39,858 nt of DNA from positions 1-39,858 of the forward strand of contig JAGOPD010000011.1 of the NCBI GenBank assembly GCA_017992175.1, in the 5' to 3' direction. The stretch is from Candidatus Saccharicenans sp. (lineage in GTDB: Bacteria > Acidobacteriota > Aminicenantia > Aminicenantales > Saccharicenantaceae). The notes beneath the pieces are model-generated. The model was given only the letters and a program-made list of their open reading frames with translations. It searched no databases and was not told where the DNA came from. Positions 21,845-31,292 of the stretch are shown here, piece after piece. Numbering within the stretch: the stretch's first letter is position 1; each line of letters starts with the position of its first letter. The position numbers and the translations under genes are program-made.

Positions 21845-24838
21845 TTACTGGCCGCAAAAGCTGGTAAAAGGACAATAGGAGCAACTATCTTCGGCCTTGA
21901 ATTTGGCCGAAAAAGGCTGGCTGCCATCAACCACCTCGAGGAGCAGCCGGTCAATTACCTCTTTTATCAACCGGTAATTGTCCTGTCGGGTTGACTTCTC
22001 TTCATCCGATTCCGATAGCGGGAAAATTTTCCCTTCTTGGTCCCCGGGCTTCTTTCTGGTTCTGGCTTTAAGCGGCGAATATTCAATCTTCTGGCTGAGG
22101 CGGTTCTTGCCCAGAATAATAACCGCTGAATAAATATCTTCCGGTGGCGAATTGTATGGGGCCTGGACCAGAAGCTGATAAAAAGGCAACTGCAAACTCT
22201 TAATAGACTGTGGCCAGGTGGTTCGATCTCCAATCTCGAGCTTATTAAAGTTAATCAGCTGGCTCTGGTCGCTGGCTGAAGTTTTATAATCGAGAAGGCA
22301 AACAGACTCACCGCGCTTTTCTATCCGGTCAATCTTTCCCTTGAGATGAAAGGTTCTTTGGCCCAGCTCATAATCGAGTTTAAAATCTTTTTCCAGCTCC
22401 AGCAGGGTCAGACTCAGGCCGCAGGAAGCCAGATCGTTGACTACTCTTGGCTGGTAGTCATGGAGAAATTCCTCTAAATGCTGTTCTATCTGTTTTCTCA
22501 TCAAAAAGAAACTGCCGGTCAGGGGCGAGGGATAACGCCGCTGGCTGAATTCGTCATCAATCAGTTTTTTTAACCTGGCGGTATCTGGCTCAGGCGGCAG
22601 TCTTTTCTTCAGGTCAGGCCAGAAATACTGTCTTAAAATGGCATGGACTAACGTGCCAATTTCATCTCTTTCTAAGGATTCAGTTAGTTCTTCTTTTTCA
22701 CTCAGCCCAAGAACATGGGCATAGAAAAACTCAACCGGACACTTCAGATAGGTATTCAAGCTCGAGGCACTGAAGGTCAGATTATCGAGATAGCTGAGAA
22801 TTTTTTTTGTTTTAGGGATCTCAGGCGGGTTTGGCATCTGTAAAGCCAGGCGGTAGCTGACTTTCTTAATATATTTATTTTCGTCTGTCTCTTTTTCTGC
22901 CTTTTGCTTTTTCCAGATGGCTTTTTCCACATAGCGGCTTTTCTGTTTTTCATCATTTTCGGCAAAGAAATAATGAACTTTCCTGGCTCCGGCTACTAAC
23001 AGGCTGAGATAATATTCAATTCTTTTCTCCAGACCTTCATAATCGGGAAGGCCCAGAGTCTTTCTTAAAGGTGCGGGCAGAAGCGAGTCAACTTTGCTCG
23101 TCCCGGGCAGGACATCATCATTCATATCGAGAAGATAAACTTCATCAAAGTGGAGGCAGCGTGTTTCCCAGAAACCAAGGATCTGCAGGCCGCGAAGCGG
23201 TGTACCTGGAAAGCGGACCCGGGCCCCGGAAATCAGGCGGCGGAAAAGTTGAAAATAGCCGGAGCGCTGGCTGAATTTCTGGCTGGTAAGAAGCTGGCTC
23301 TGGAAGATTTCCAGCTGCTGGTAAAAAGCCCGGGCGTAAGGCTCAAACATAACATGGAGAGGAGCGGTACTTTCCTCTGAAATAAAATCCAGCAGGCCAA
23401 TTAATTTGACGGCAAAATCATTGATATTTTCGAAACTCAGCAAGGGAATAATAGTCTGCTGATGTATCGAACGAAGGTGCTCAATGAATTGAGAGCTCCG
23501 CGGAAACTCTGGATTTTCACCGGCGTATTTTTCCAGGCTGTCCTTAAGATCAGGATCCTCAGTCATTTCCCTGAGCGACCAGAAAAGCCTGCCTTTTTTC
23601 TGGTTAAAATTATTTTCCATAAGGTGAAACAGTATTCTGGTGTGTTCGGCTGTCCTGGGTATCGCCGGGAAATAGATATTTTTGGTATAAGGATGAAGCA
23701 CAAAATTAAGATAGTCGGGGACATAAAGCCTGTACCTTTCTTCCGGCCTCGGCGCCGAAGCTCCGGCCGACTCATCTTCTTCAGCGGTTTCCAGCAGTTT
23801 AAAAAGAGAATCAAAGAAATTATAGAGCGGGGTTCTGGTCAGGGGGTAACCGACAGAAATATTGTAACTGGTCTCGGGCAACCGGGCCAGGGTTTGTTCA
23901 ACAACCGGAATCAGAGTTTCAACTGCCGGGAGAACAATGACCTGTTTTTCATTTAGCTCCGCCGGCCGGGAAATCTTATCCTCAAGAAGATTATTTAGGG
24001 CGAAAAGCTGGCCATGGCTGTCCGGGCTCTGACAGAATTCAAGCTCAGGCTCAGGCTTTTCTTCCGGTTCGTCAATTTCTTCTATCTCTGACCGGTCGGC
24101 TCTAATTTTTTTAAGCATTTCCTCAAAAGCAGTTCCCTTGAGAATAAACAACCGGGTTTTTTCGGCCTCCAGCACTTTATTGAGCAGTTCAAATTCGGCA
24201 GCGGTCAAAAGGTAAAAACCGGCCAGAATAACTTCGTCCAGGGAACTAAACCAGTCAGGTTCAATTTTTTCCAGAACCTTTTCCAGCCGGCTGGCCCGGG
24301 TGGAAAAGCTGCGGTGCTCCACCTCCCGGTAAAAATGCTCATAAAAATAAGACATTTTCTGCAGTCTGGCTCTGGTCTTCTCCGGAATTTTTTCACCGGC
24401 CAGCTCGTCGACGGCCAGAAACTTATCCGGGGTTATTTGTCCCATTTTGAGTTCTTCGAGGTCCTGAAAAATCTTATGGCCGATGGGGAAAAACTCATCA
24501 AAAGTCAGTTCAGACTTTTTCTGCCCGGAAAAAGAATGCCCGGGGCTGCTCTGATTTAAATCAGATAAGAGGCTGACCGCCTCCACCGTTTCAAGCAGAG
24601 GTTCATCTCTCCGGAGAAAGCGGCTGTAAAGGAAATCAATAAACTCATCCAGAGAATAAATGGAGGGTGGCAGGAAACTATGGCCGGTCATTTCGCCCAG
24701 AGTTTTCCTCAAGTAATGGCCCGGCCTCTGCTCCGGGAAAACGACCAGGGTGCGGCTGAAATCAGTTGAGGAAGCAGATAAATGCCTGGCTAAGAGAGCA
24801 ATGAGATTAACGCCGGCCGGCACAATGGTCACTTTCAA
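21845..24838 (-). CDS. addB: AddB-like nuclease subunit of a RecBCD-type complex
   Basis: 997 residues. The C-terminal PD-(D/E)XK nuclease carries LLDYKTS. A four-cysteine cluster site is split around it: the first Cys in YLKCPVEFFY and the last three in CSYCPFTSFC, exactly the AddB iron-sulfur nuclease pattern. The N-terminal half resembles an inactive UvrD-type helicase with no Walker A. With AddA it would resect double-strand ends for RecA loading. Its first four bases overlap the end of addA, a coupled operon. The family is divergent, so the name rests on architecture and context. Confidence 0.85.
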   Translation of the reverse strand: MKVTIVPAGVNLIALLARHLSASSTDFSRTLVVFPEQRPGHYLRKTLGEMTGHSFLPPSIYSLDEFIDFLYSRFLRRDEPLLETVEAVSLLSDLNQSSPGHSFSGQKKSELTFDEFFPIGHKIFQDLEELKMGQITPDKFLAVDELAGEKIPEKTRARLQKMSYFYEHFYREVEHRSFSTRASRLEKVLEKIEPDWFSSLDEVILAGFYLLTAAEFELLNKVLEAEKTRLFILKGTAFEEMLKKIRADRSEIEEIDEPEEKPEPELEFCQSPDSHGQLFALNNLLEDKISRPAELNEKQVIVLPAVETLIPVVEQTLARLPETSYNISVGYPLTRTPLYNFFDSLFKLLETAEEDESAGASAPRPEERYRLYVPDYLNFVLHPYTKNIYFPAIPRTAEHTRILFHLMENNFNQKKGRLFWSLREMTEDPDLKDSLEKYAGENPEFPRSSQFIEHLRSIHQQTIIPLLSFENINDFAVKLIGLLDFISEESTAPLHVMFEPYARAFYQQLEIFQSQLLTSQKFSQRSGYFQLFRRLISGARVRFPGTPLRGLQILGFWETRCLHFDEVYLLDMNDDVLPGTSKVDSLLPAPLRKTLGLPDYEGLEKRIEYYLSLLVAGARKVHYFFAENDEKQKSRYVEKAIWKKQKAEKETDENKYIKKVSYRLALQMPNPPEIPKTKKILSYLDNLTFSASSLNTYLKCPVEFFYAHVLGLSEKEELTESLERDEIGTLVHAILRQYFWPDLKKRLPPEPDTARLKKLIDDEFSQRRYPSPLTGSFFLMRKQIEQHLEEFLHDYQPRVVNDLASCGLSLTLLELEKDFKLDYELGQRTFHLKGKIDRIEKRGESVCLLDYKTSASDQSQLINFNKLEIGDRTTWPQSIKSLQLPFYQLLVQAPYNSPPEDIYSAVIILGKNRLSQKIEYSPLKARTRKKPGDQEGKIFPLSESDEEKSTRQDNYRLIKEVIDRLLLEVVDGSQPFSAKFKAEDSCSYCPFTSFCGQ

Positions 24839-27800
24839 AGAACTTCCTCCAGTTCACCGGAATCAATATAAAGAAGCCAGCCTCTGACTTTCCGGCCTGG
24901 ATATATTTCTTCGAGAATTGTCTTATAATTTTTTACCTGCCCGGCCTGACTTTTTTTAATAGCCTCATCAGGTAACTGCCCCGTTTTAAAATCAATGATG
25001 GAGATGACCTCAGGCTCAATGAGCAGCCGGTCGGTCCGGTAAAGTTCGCCCCGTCTGTTCACCATTTCAGCTTCAGTCCTTACTTCCCGCCCCGGTTGCG
25101 GTCTGAAAAATTCAGCCACGTCCGGTCTCTTTAAAAACTCAAGGAGAGATTTTCTGGCCTCTGCCTTTTCTTCCGGCTGATATTTCCGGAAGGCCCGGTC
25201 AGCGATGATCTTTACCAGTTGCTCTTCGGGGTTATCTTCCAGAAAATCAATTTTCTGGAGGATGGCATGAATCAACTCGCCCCGCCGCTCCTGGCGGTAA
25301 TGAGGAAGATTTTTGACAAGATGGAATCTGTCCTGAGTTTGATAAACAAAGTCCAGAGGTGGAGTAGCAGCTTCAATCCGGCCGGGCCGGCGGCCGGCTT
25401 TTCTGGCCGGCTTCTCTTCAGCTGATTGATATTTCTCATCGAGTGAAAAACCTAAGCATTTTAGAAAATTAAAAGGGAAAGCTAAGTTCTGGCCACGCTG
25501 CCCTAAAATATAAAACTCTTCTTTAGCTCTGGTCAGGGCGACATAAAAGGTATTCAAGCGATTGACCAGTTCCTTCTGAGTAGCTTCTTCATAGATTCTA
25601 TTTAGTTCTTCATCGCCGGAAATAATGTCTTTGGAAAGCTTAAGAACTTTTACCCGGGCTGGTCCCTGACCGGTCTCTTCTTCTTTCAGGAAAAAAGGAA
25701 TAGGCAGGTCTTTTTCGGAATAAAGAAGCAAAATGACCACCGGCGACTCAAGCCCCTTGGCTTTATGGATGGTCATAATCCTGACCGCCTTAATACTTTC
25801 GGGCACATCCACTGTCCAGACCGAATTGTCCTCTGTCTCTTCCCCGGAAAAGCGGATAAAATCCCTGAGATTACTTCCACCCTCGCCCTCAAATTTTTTT
25901 ATAACTTCCAGGAGTTTGATCAGCGCAGATTGCTCATCACCGGTGAGGGCAGGATCAAAAACAGAAAAAGTGCGGTAAATTTCGCTGACCAGATCATAAA
26001 GAGGCAAATAACCAACCGTCCTGTAAAGAGACTCAAAGTATGACTCCCAGAGATTCTGATATTTTTGCTTGAAATAAGTGTAAAGGGGATAATCTTTCTG
26101 GCCGCTGCTGAGCCTGGTTTCCAGGATAAACTCTGCCAGTTTTTCTCCTTCTTGTTCTGACTGGCCATCAGCCCGGAGCTTGTTCTGGAAGAAACTGCCC
26201 AGAAGAAAAGTGGAGAAATTTAAATTATCGAGTGGAAAATCAAGAAATTGAAGAAGGGCCAGAATTTCTTTGATAATCGGCCGCTGTCTGATATCAAGTG
26301 AAGAAAAGGTAACAAAAGGGATCTGTTTCTCATTTAACCAGGAGGCGGCTCTGGCCACCGTCTCATTTTTGTAGGCTAAAATGGTTATCTCCGGGAGGTC
26401 GTAGCCGCGCTTTTGAAGATCGACCACAAGTTCCTGGACTCTTTTTTTGAGGGCTGAATCTTCCCCCTCGGTCTCTTCTTCTGCTTCTGACCCGGATTGC
26501 AGTTCTTCACCGGTATCTTCGGCTTTTTCGCCTTTTCTATTTGATTTTTTGGGAGGCTGGAAAAACTCCATTTCTACATAGCCAGGGAAAATGTCCTCGC
26601 CCCCTTCTGCCCGGTCATCAACTCCCTGGCATTTAAAGTCATTCAGGCCGCTGCTTTTGGCGGCTTTCTTCCAGGCCTCTATCTTTTCAGCCATTTTCTG
26701 GTTATCCTGGCCGGCGTTCAGGTCCTTAATACCTCTGGGGAAAAGGCTGGAAACAAAGTTAAGAATAGCTTGACGGCTGCGGCGGTTGATCTCGAGTTCC
26801 TTGAGTTTCGTTTTGACCGCTGGAAATTTATTTTGCCCCTCAATATAGCTGACCATAATCTGGTAATCTGCTTCCCGGAAGCCATAAATAGCCTGCTTGG
26901 TGTCGCCGACAATGAATAAACTTCCTCCCTCGGAAAGGGCATTGTCAATGAGCGGGAGCAGATTCTTCCATTGAATAGGGGAAGTATCCTGAAACTCGTC
27001 AATCAGAAAATGATAAATCTGGCCGCCCAAGCAGAGATAGATATCAGGCACAACACCGGTGTTAAGGTAATCAGCCAGATGGCGGTTGATATCGTCCAGA
27101 AAAACCAGATCCCTTTCTTTCTTTATAAAATCAAGATTGTCGAGGAGCCGGTGATAAACCTGAAGATGAGGTTGAAAATAAGAAGCGGCATAGAGCCTTT
27201 TATATTGGTTTAACTTTTTTTGAAACTCTTCCAGGCCCTGTCCGACTTTCTCAAACCTCAGCTGGAGAGCAGGTGATTTAGCTGGCTTAACAGGGAAAGT
27301 CTTAAACGAGCAGTCAAACCAGTCTCTTATATTATCTGACTTCAAACGCCGCCAGATCGCCGAGCGCTCAGCTTTGTCCAGAGGAGTATTTATCAACAGC
27401 TGGCGCAATTTCTGCAGAGAATCGCGCCAGTCACTTTCTGCTTTCTTGAGCTCCAGCTCAAATTCTTGTGGATCATCAATTTCAGGCTGACGGTAAAGAG
27501 CTTCGAGTTTCCGGTAGAACTGAGCAAAGGTCTGGAGAATTTCGTCACCTGGATTCCAGAGGAAAGCTTTATCGCTGCCTTTCATTTCTCCGAGGCTGTC
27601 CGTAATCTTGAGCAGTAACTTCCCATCTTCTGATTCAGCTGTAATGTTTCTTAAATAGCGGTAGAAAGCGTAGTTAATAACCGGAGCAATATTGAGGGTC
27701 AGGTCAAAGTCAGGACTGAACCCCATCTCTATGGCCGAAGACTTAAAAACATCGGTCATAAAGCTGTCAATGGTGGTGACCTGAAAGTCACTATAATGGT

Positions 27801-28140
27801 CAAAAAGATGTTCCAGTTTTTCTTCTGCCCGTCCGGGAAAAGCTTCTTCCGGCAGGCTGACCAGCTCTTTTATCTGCTTCAGCCGTCCGGCGTCCTGGGC
27901 AAAATAGGTGGCTTTGAGCCAGCCAATTATCCTGTCCTTCATCTCATTGGCCGCATTATGGGTGAAGGTGATGGCCAGAATCTGGTTGAGCAGGTTGTCG
28001 CTGATTTTATCTGAGAGTAAAAACTGAGCAAACCTTAAAGTCAGAGCATGAGTCTTACCAGTCCCGGCTGAAGCCTTAAGTAAGATAAACTCCGGCCTGG
28101 AAACCTCGGTATCTTTTGGTAGAATTAACTCCCCATCCAT
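24835..28140 (-). CDS. addA: AddA-like UvrD helicase-nuclease
   Basis: 1101 residues. The superfamily 1A motifs are ASAGTGKTHAL (Walker A, about 23-33), FLIDEFQDTSP (Walker B), VGDTKQAIYGFR, TIHKAKGLESPVVILL and YVALTRAKEEFYI. The C-terminal PD-(D/E)XK nuclease has IIDFKTG. This is the motor and one nuclease of the AddAB end-resection complex. An acidic, low-complexity insert (around residues 520-560) interrupts the second helicase domain. The ATG at 28140 lacks a ribosome binding site, and a TAATAT box ends 9 bases upstream, so a leaderless transcript is possible. It lies downstream of the LysE permease gene. Confidence 0.9.
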   Translation of the reverse strand: MDGELILPKDTEVSRPEFILLKASAGTGKTHALTLRFAQFLLSDKISDNLLNQILAITFTHNAANEMKDRIIGWLKATYFAQDAGRLKQIKELVSLPEEAFPGRAEEKLEHLFDHYSDFQVTTIDSFMTDVFKSSAIEMGFSPDFDLTLNIAPVINYAFYRYLRNITAESEDGKLLLKITDSLGEMKGSDKAFLWNPGDEILQTFAQFYRKLEALYRQPEIDDPQEFELELKKAESDWRDSLQKLRQLLINTPLDKAERSAIWRRLKSDNIRDWFDCSFKTFPVKPAKSPALQLRFEKVGQGLEEFQKKLNQYKRLYAASYFQPHLQVYHRLLDNLDFIKKERDLVFLDDINRHLADYLNTGVVPDIYLCLGGQIYHFLIDEFQDTSPIQWKNLLPLIDNALSEGGSLFIVGDTKQAIYGFREADYQIMVSYIEGQNKFPAVKTKLKELEINRRSRQAILNFVSSLFPRGIKDLNAGQDNQKMAEKIEAWKKAAKSSGLNDFKCQGVDDRAEGGEDIFPGYVEMEFFQPPKKSNRKGEKAEDTGEELQSGSEAEEETEGEDSALKKRVQELVVDLQKRGYDLPEITILAYKNETVARAASWLNEKQIPFVTFSSLDIRQRPIIKEILALLQFLDFPLDNLNFSTFLLGSFFQNKLRADGQSEQEGEKLAEFILETRLSSGQKDYPLYTYFKQKYQNLWESYFESLYRTVGYLPLYDLVSEIYRTFSVFDPALTGDEQSALIKLLEVIKKFEGEGGSNLRDFIRFSGEETEDNSVWTVDVPESIKAVRIMTIHKAKGLESPVVILLLYSEKDLPIPFFLKEEETGQGPARVKVLKLSKDIISGDEELNRIYEEATQKELVNRLNTFYVALTRAKEEFYILGQRGQNLAFPFNFLKCLGFSLDEKYQSAEEKPARKAGRRPGRIEAATPPLDFVYQTQDRFHLVKNLPHYRQERRGELIHAILQKIDFLEDNPEEQLVKIIADRAFRKYQPEEKAEARKSLLEFLKRPDVAEFFRPQPGREVRTEAEMVNRRGELYRTDRLLIEPEVISIIDFKTGQLPDEAIKKSQAGQVKNYKTILEEIYPGRKVRGWLLYIDSGELEEVL

Positions 28141-28167
28141 AAGATTAGGATATTAGCAGAAAGATGA

Positions 28168-28192
28168 CTGGAAAAAAACTATTTTTATCCAG
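28168..28192 (-). other. Near-perfect hairpin between the LysE and addA genes
   Basis: CTGGA and AAAAA pair with TTTTT and TCCAG around a 3-base loop, with one mismatch, making a 25-base hairpin just after the LysE stop. No T-tract follows on the minus strand, so it may be a 3'-end stabiliser, a weak terminator or a binding site. Confidence 0.45.
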
Positions 28193-28199
28193 CGGGAAC

Positions 28200-28847
28200 T
28201 CAAAGCGCCTGGCCAGCCAGTCTAATATTGGCAAAGGCTGAAATAAAGGTGAAGATGGCAAAGCCGATCAAAAAGAGCCCGAGAATAATGAATAGTTTCT
28301 TAAAGGTTGTCTGTTGAAATCTGGTTTGATGATGAGAAACCAGCCTGACCAAAAAGAAGTACCAGAGGAGAGCGCCCAGGCCGCAGGACAGAGCGAAAAA
28401 GATGGCTGGCCAGAATCCGTTCTTAAGCAGGCCATGAGCAGTCACCGCCCCGGCCACTCCAATCCAGAAAGCGTAGAGAGAAGGATTGGAGACATACAAC
28501 AGAATTACCCCGAAGAGAGGCCGGGCAGTTTTGGTCACCGGACCATTTTTTTCGGTATTGAGCTTAAAAGCCCTGGCGTCGTGAAATAATTTCAGGCCAA
28601 GAAACAAAAGAATAGCTCCGGCCGCCAGTTTAAGCCAGAAACTGTAATCTGAAAGACTTAGAGAAATATGAAAGAAACCAACCAGAGAAACTAAACAAAA
28701 AGTCAGGTCAAGCAGGGCCGTAGATAACCCGGCCATCATCCCATGAAAAAAGTCTCTTTTGAGAGTCTGAGAGACAATGTAAATATTAACCGGGCCAACC
28801 GGAACAGCTGCAAAGAACCCGATCAGAAAGCCAATAAGCATAAACAT
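28200..28847 (-). CDS. LysE/RhtB-family amino acid exporter
   Basis: 215 residues with about six hydrophobic helices. The first helix contains the family hallmark AAVPVGPVN (14-22), and HGMMAGLSTALLDLTF forms the second. LysE-type proteins export amino acids or related metabolites across the inner membrane. The specificity is unknown. Its own promoter and the hairpins on either side suggest an independent unit upstream of addAB. The ATG at 28847 is accepted; a second Met at residue 3 is possible. Confidence 0.85.
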   Translation of the reverse strand: MFMLIGFLIGFFAAVPVGPVNIYIVSQTLKRDFFHGMMAGLSTALLDLTFCLVSLVGFFHISLSLSDYSFWLKLAAGAILLFLGLKLFHDARAFKLNTEKNGPVTKTARPLFGVILLYVSNPSLYAFWIGVAGAVTAHGLLKNGFWPAIFFALSCGLGALLWYFFLVRLVSHHQTRFQQTTFKKLFIILGLFLIGFAIFTFISAFANIRLAGQAL

Positions 28848-28857
28848 CTGGGTATCC

Positions 28858-28907
28858 AGGGTAATAATTTAAAGTATAAAAATACCCTAAACAGAGCTAT
28901 TTGGCAA
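28858..28907 (-). promoter_or_regulatory. Candidate LysE promoter with inverted repeat
   Basis: On the minus strand, TTGCCA (28902-28907) and TATTTT (28879-28884) are 17 bases apart. AGGGTA/TACCCT arms (28858-28863 and 28883-28888) flank the -10 and start region, so a regulator bound there would block initiation. Confidence 0.4.
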
Positions 28908-28910
28908 GAC

Positions 28911-28940
28911 AAAACCCTTTTCCCTCTCGGTTTTAAGGGT
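28911..28940 (-). terminator. Probable terminator of the receiver-TonB/coiled-coil operon
   Basis: Reading minus, ACCCTT (28935-28940) pairs with AAGGGT (28914-28919), followed by TTTTGTCTT. The loop is 15 bases. It lies 50 bases past the coiled-coil gene's stop and before the LysE promoter. Confidence 0.5.
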
Positions 28941-28989
28941 CAATCGAAAGAAAGGTGAGGCTCTGGCCAGGTTGCTTCTATACCAATGA

Positions 28990-29229
28990 TTACATCTTTG
29001 GGATGCTAGTCTCGGCCGAGTCGTCTTCCAGATCACTTTCGATTCCGAGGAGCTTGGCAATTCCTTCATAAACCATCTTCAATGATTTTTTCTGCTCCTG
29101 CAGTTGTGCCAGTGTTTGTCTGACCCGCTGCAGCTCTTTTTCTACCTCGGCGTCAATATCTGAAAGCTGGCTGCGCACATCTTCCAGAGTCTTCTTATAA
29201 AGCTCTTCTTGATCTTTCGAGATGCCCAT
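28990..29229 (-). CDS. Small coiled-coil protein
   Basis: 79 residues. Residues about 8-60 show heptad-like spacing of Leu, Val and Ile with many Glu, Lys and Gln, indicating a coiled coil. The tail is acidic. The ATG has AAGGAG at good spacing. It starts 26 bases after the receiver-TonB gene ends, so both are probably cotranscribed. No family is recognised; a structural or adaptor partner of that protein is conceivable from position only. Confidence 0.7.
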   Translation of the reverse strand: MGISKDQEELYKKTLEDVRSQLSDIDAEVEKELQRVRQTLAQLQEQKKSLKMVYEGIAKLLGIESDLEDDSAETSIPKM

Positions 29230-29255
29230 CTTTTGACTCCTTACTTCTCTCCGGT

Positions 29256-31067
29256 CTATTTATTTAAACCGAAACCAATGGTAATTGGTTTCCAAACCTT
29301 TACTTTAACACCATCTTTTTCGGCTGGCAAGAACTTCCATTTTTTGACGGCCGAAACGGCCTCTTTCTCTAAAGTGACTGAGCCACCGATTCCCCTAATT
29401 ACCACCGCCTCCAGGACATCGCCATTTTCTGAAATCAGGGCGTTGACGATAATATTACCCCTGACGCCGGCCCGTCGGTCAACTTCGGGGTAGATGGGGT
29501 CTATACTCTTAACTACTTTTGGTTCGACATCAACGGCAGAAAGGGGAAAGACTTCCCCTGGCTTAGCCCTCTGGCTGGCCAGGCTAACCGGCTGGTCTTC
29601 AGTTTTGGCCTGATTGTCCTGACTGGCTGTGACCGGAGGCTCTTCACTGTTTACTTTTGTTTCTTCAGGTTGAACGGAGGTCCCTGGAGCTGGATTAGAT
29701 TGAGCTGGAACTGTGGTTTGTTGTCTGCTCTCCATATTTACCTCTATTTTTGGTGTTTCCTCAGGAATAATAGGTGCAGCCGGAATAGCCACCGGTTTAT
29801 TAGAAGTCCGGCCGGCCGGGCTGCCTTTCAGGTTCTGATTGGCGGCAGAGGGAGCATTTTTATCTGCCCGGGCCTGCTGACTGCGGTATTCGGCCATCTG
29901 TTTTTCGATTTCTTTATTTATATCTTCTTCCTTACTAAGATTGTCTTGAACTGGCAGGCTCTGGTTCTGATCAGCTCCAGCTGTTTGCAGGGCAGCTGTC
30001 TGGTTGGCCGGCTGGCCAGAAAATTCTGGAGTTTTTTTCTTGTTCAAAGTTAAAAAGGCAACCAGCCCGATGACGGCCAGGGCCGAGGCCGCCAGGCCAA
30101 TATATTTGGCCGGACTCTTCCTGGTACTCTTTTTCCCGTTGCTTTCGGTGTAAGCCTTAAAAGGATTAACGGCAGCCGGTGCTGGCCTGGAGGTCTCTTC
30201 GAAACTGGCCGCCGCCGGAGGATTAGTTCTGGGCTGATCAGATTTCTGGGGAGCTCTTGGCTCAGGTCTAATGGTTTGACTGAGACCGGTAGTCTTTGCT
30301 TCTTTTTCAACCGGCCTTTTGACAGTCTGGCTTCCGGCTGAGGCTTGACTTACAGCTGGTTCCGGCTTTTTGGTTTGAGTCGCCGGTTCAGGCCTGGGGG
30401 CTTCAGCCTTTTTAGGCGGGGCTGAAGCCGGGGCGTGGTGAACGGTGGCTGGCGCTGCTTTTTCTTCTGAAGTTGAAATCAGGCCTTTAAGTTTTGATTT
30501 CAAAATCAGGTCTATTTCATCATCCTGGGGGGTGGGTGGTGTCTTTCTAATTTCTTCTCTTCTGGGAGTTTTTTCCACTGGTTTGCCAGCTGGTGAAGAT
30601 TGAGCAGGAGTGTAAGCGGAAGCCAGAGCTTGTTTCAATAGCTCATCCAGGTCTTTATCTTCTTCAGTCTTAACCTGATGTTTTTTGACCTCTGGCTTAC
30701 CGATCAGCTCATAAACCCTGGTCAGCAGGGTTTCGAGATTCAATGGCTTTTCCAAAAAGGCTGAAGCTCCCAGGCTTTTTAAAGCCTCGGTTTTATAAAC
30801 AGAATCTTTGTAAATACCGGTGACGATTATAACCGGTGCTTTTTTAGTCGGATGGGAGGTAATGCGTGAACAGAGTTCAAAACCGTGGAATTTGGGCAGC
30901 ATCGCTTCCATGATGACCAGATCCGGTTGAAACTCAGAAAATTTTTCAAAGCCGGCCAGGCCATCAGTTGCTGTCTGGATTTCATACCCTTCCTGGCTTA
31001 GGGCCCGGCTCAGAAATTTCAGGAACTCGTTGTCAAAGTCTATCAACAGGATTTTGTTTTTCGTCAT
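29256..31067 (-). CDS. Receiver-like domain fused through a membrane segment to a TonB C-terminal domain
   Basis: 603 residues. Order: a CheY-like receiver (about 4-122), a long Pro/Ala/Lys-rich cytoplasmic linker, one membrane helix (about 322-341), a Gln/Pro-rich periplasmic linker, and a TonB C-terminal domain (about 515-603) with YPEVDRRAGVRGNIIV and AVKKWKFLPAEKDG. The phosphoacceptor Asp is Glu (E54 in VIMEAMLP), and the second acidic-pocket residue is Phe (IDFD). Conserved T83 and K107 remain. It is probably a pseudo-receiver coupled to energy transduction or envelope contact. ExbB/ExbD genes are absent here. The ATG at 31067 with GAGGG upstream is preferred over the TTG at 31085, which overlaps that site. 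Confidence 0.82.
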   Translation of the reverse strand: MTKNKILLIDFDNEFLKFLSRALSQEGYEIQTATDGLAGFEKFSEFQPDLVIMEAMLPKFHGFELCSRITSHPTKKAPVIIVTGIYKDSVYKTEALKSLGASAFLEKPLNLETLLTRVYELIGKPEVKKHQVKTEEDKDLDELLKQALASAYTPAQSSPAGKPVEKTPRREEIRKTPPTPQDDEIDLILKSKLKGLISTSEEKAAPATVHHAPASAPPKKAEAPRPEPATQTKKPEPAVSQASAGSQTVKRPVEKEAKTTGLSQTIRPEPRAPQKSDQPRTNPPAAASFEETSRPAPAAVNPFKAYTESNGKKSTRKSPAKYIGLAASALAVIGLVAFLTLNKKKTPEFSGQPANQTAALQTAGADQNQSLPVQDNLSKEEDINKEIEKQMAEYRSQQARADKNAPSAANQNLKGSPAGRTSNKPVAIPAAPIIPEETPKIEVNMESRQQTTVPAQSNPAPGTSVQPEETKVNSEEPPVTASQDNQAKTEDQPVSLASQRAKPGEVFPLSAVDVEPKVVKSIDPIYPEVDRRAGVRGNIIVNALISENGDVLEAVVIRGIGGSVTLEKEAVSAVKKWKFLPAEKDGVKVKVWKPITIGFGLNK

Positions 31068-31292
31068 GGTCTTACCCTCTTTCAAAAATTAACCCCAAAC
31101 TGGGATTTCGGCCAATGCACTTATGGTATCTCACTTCGGTTTCTCATCTTCAATCACCCTTAGAGGTGAATCTCCAGATGAAATTCCCCCTGCCCTGACA
31201 GTTATCTTTTTTTCAGGCGGAGATGAGCGCGGCTGATACAGAAATGCCCTGAACTTCACCCGGGAATCTGCCCGGACGGAAAGGCTTTGACC
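31068..31292. other. 225-base gap between the M48 and receiver-TonB genes
   Basis: The gap contains one 5-bp hairpin, CCGGG/CCCGG (31260-31275), a T-run (31207-31213) and no clear -35/-10 pair. I see no gene here. The promoter of the receiver-TonB gene, if present, is not a consensus type. Confidence 0.5.

Noticed and set aside
23462..23956. A 164-codon plus-strand frame inside addB.
   Set aside because: It is an antisense shadow of a well-supported gene with no start signals.
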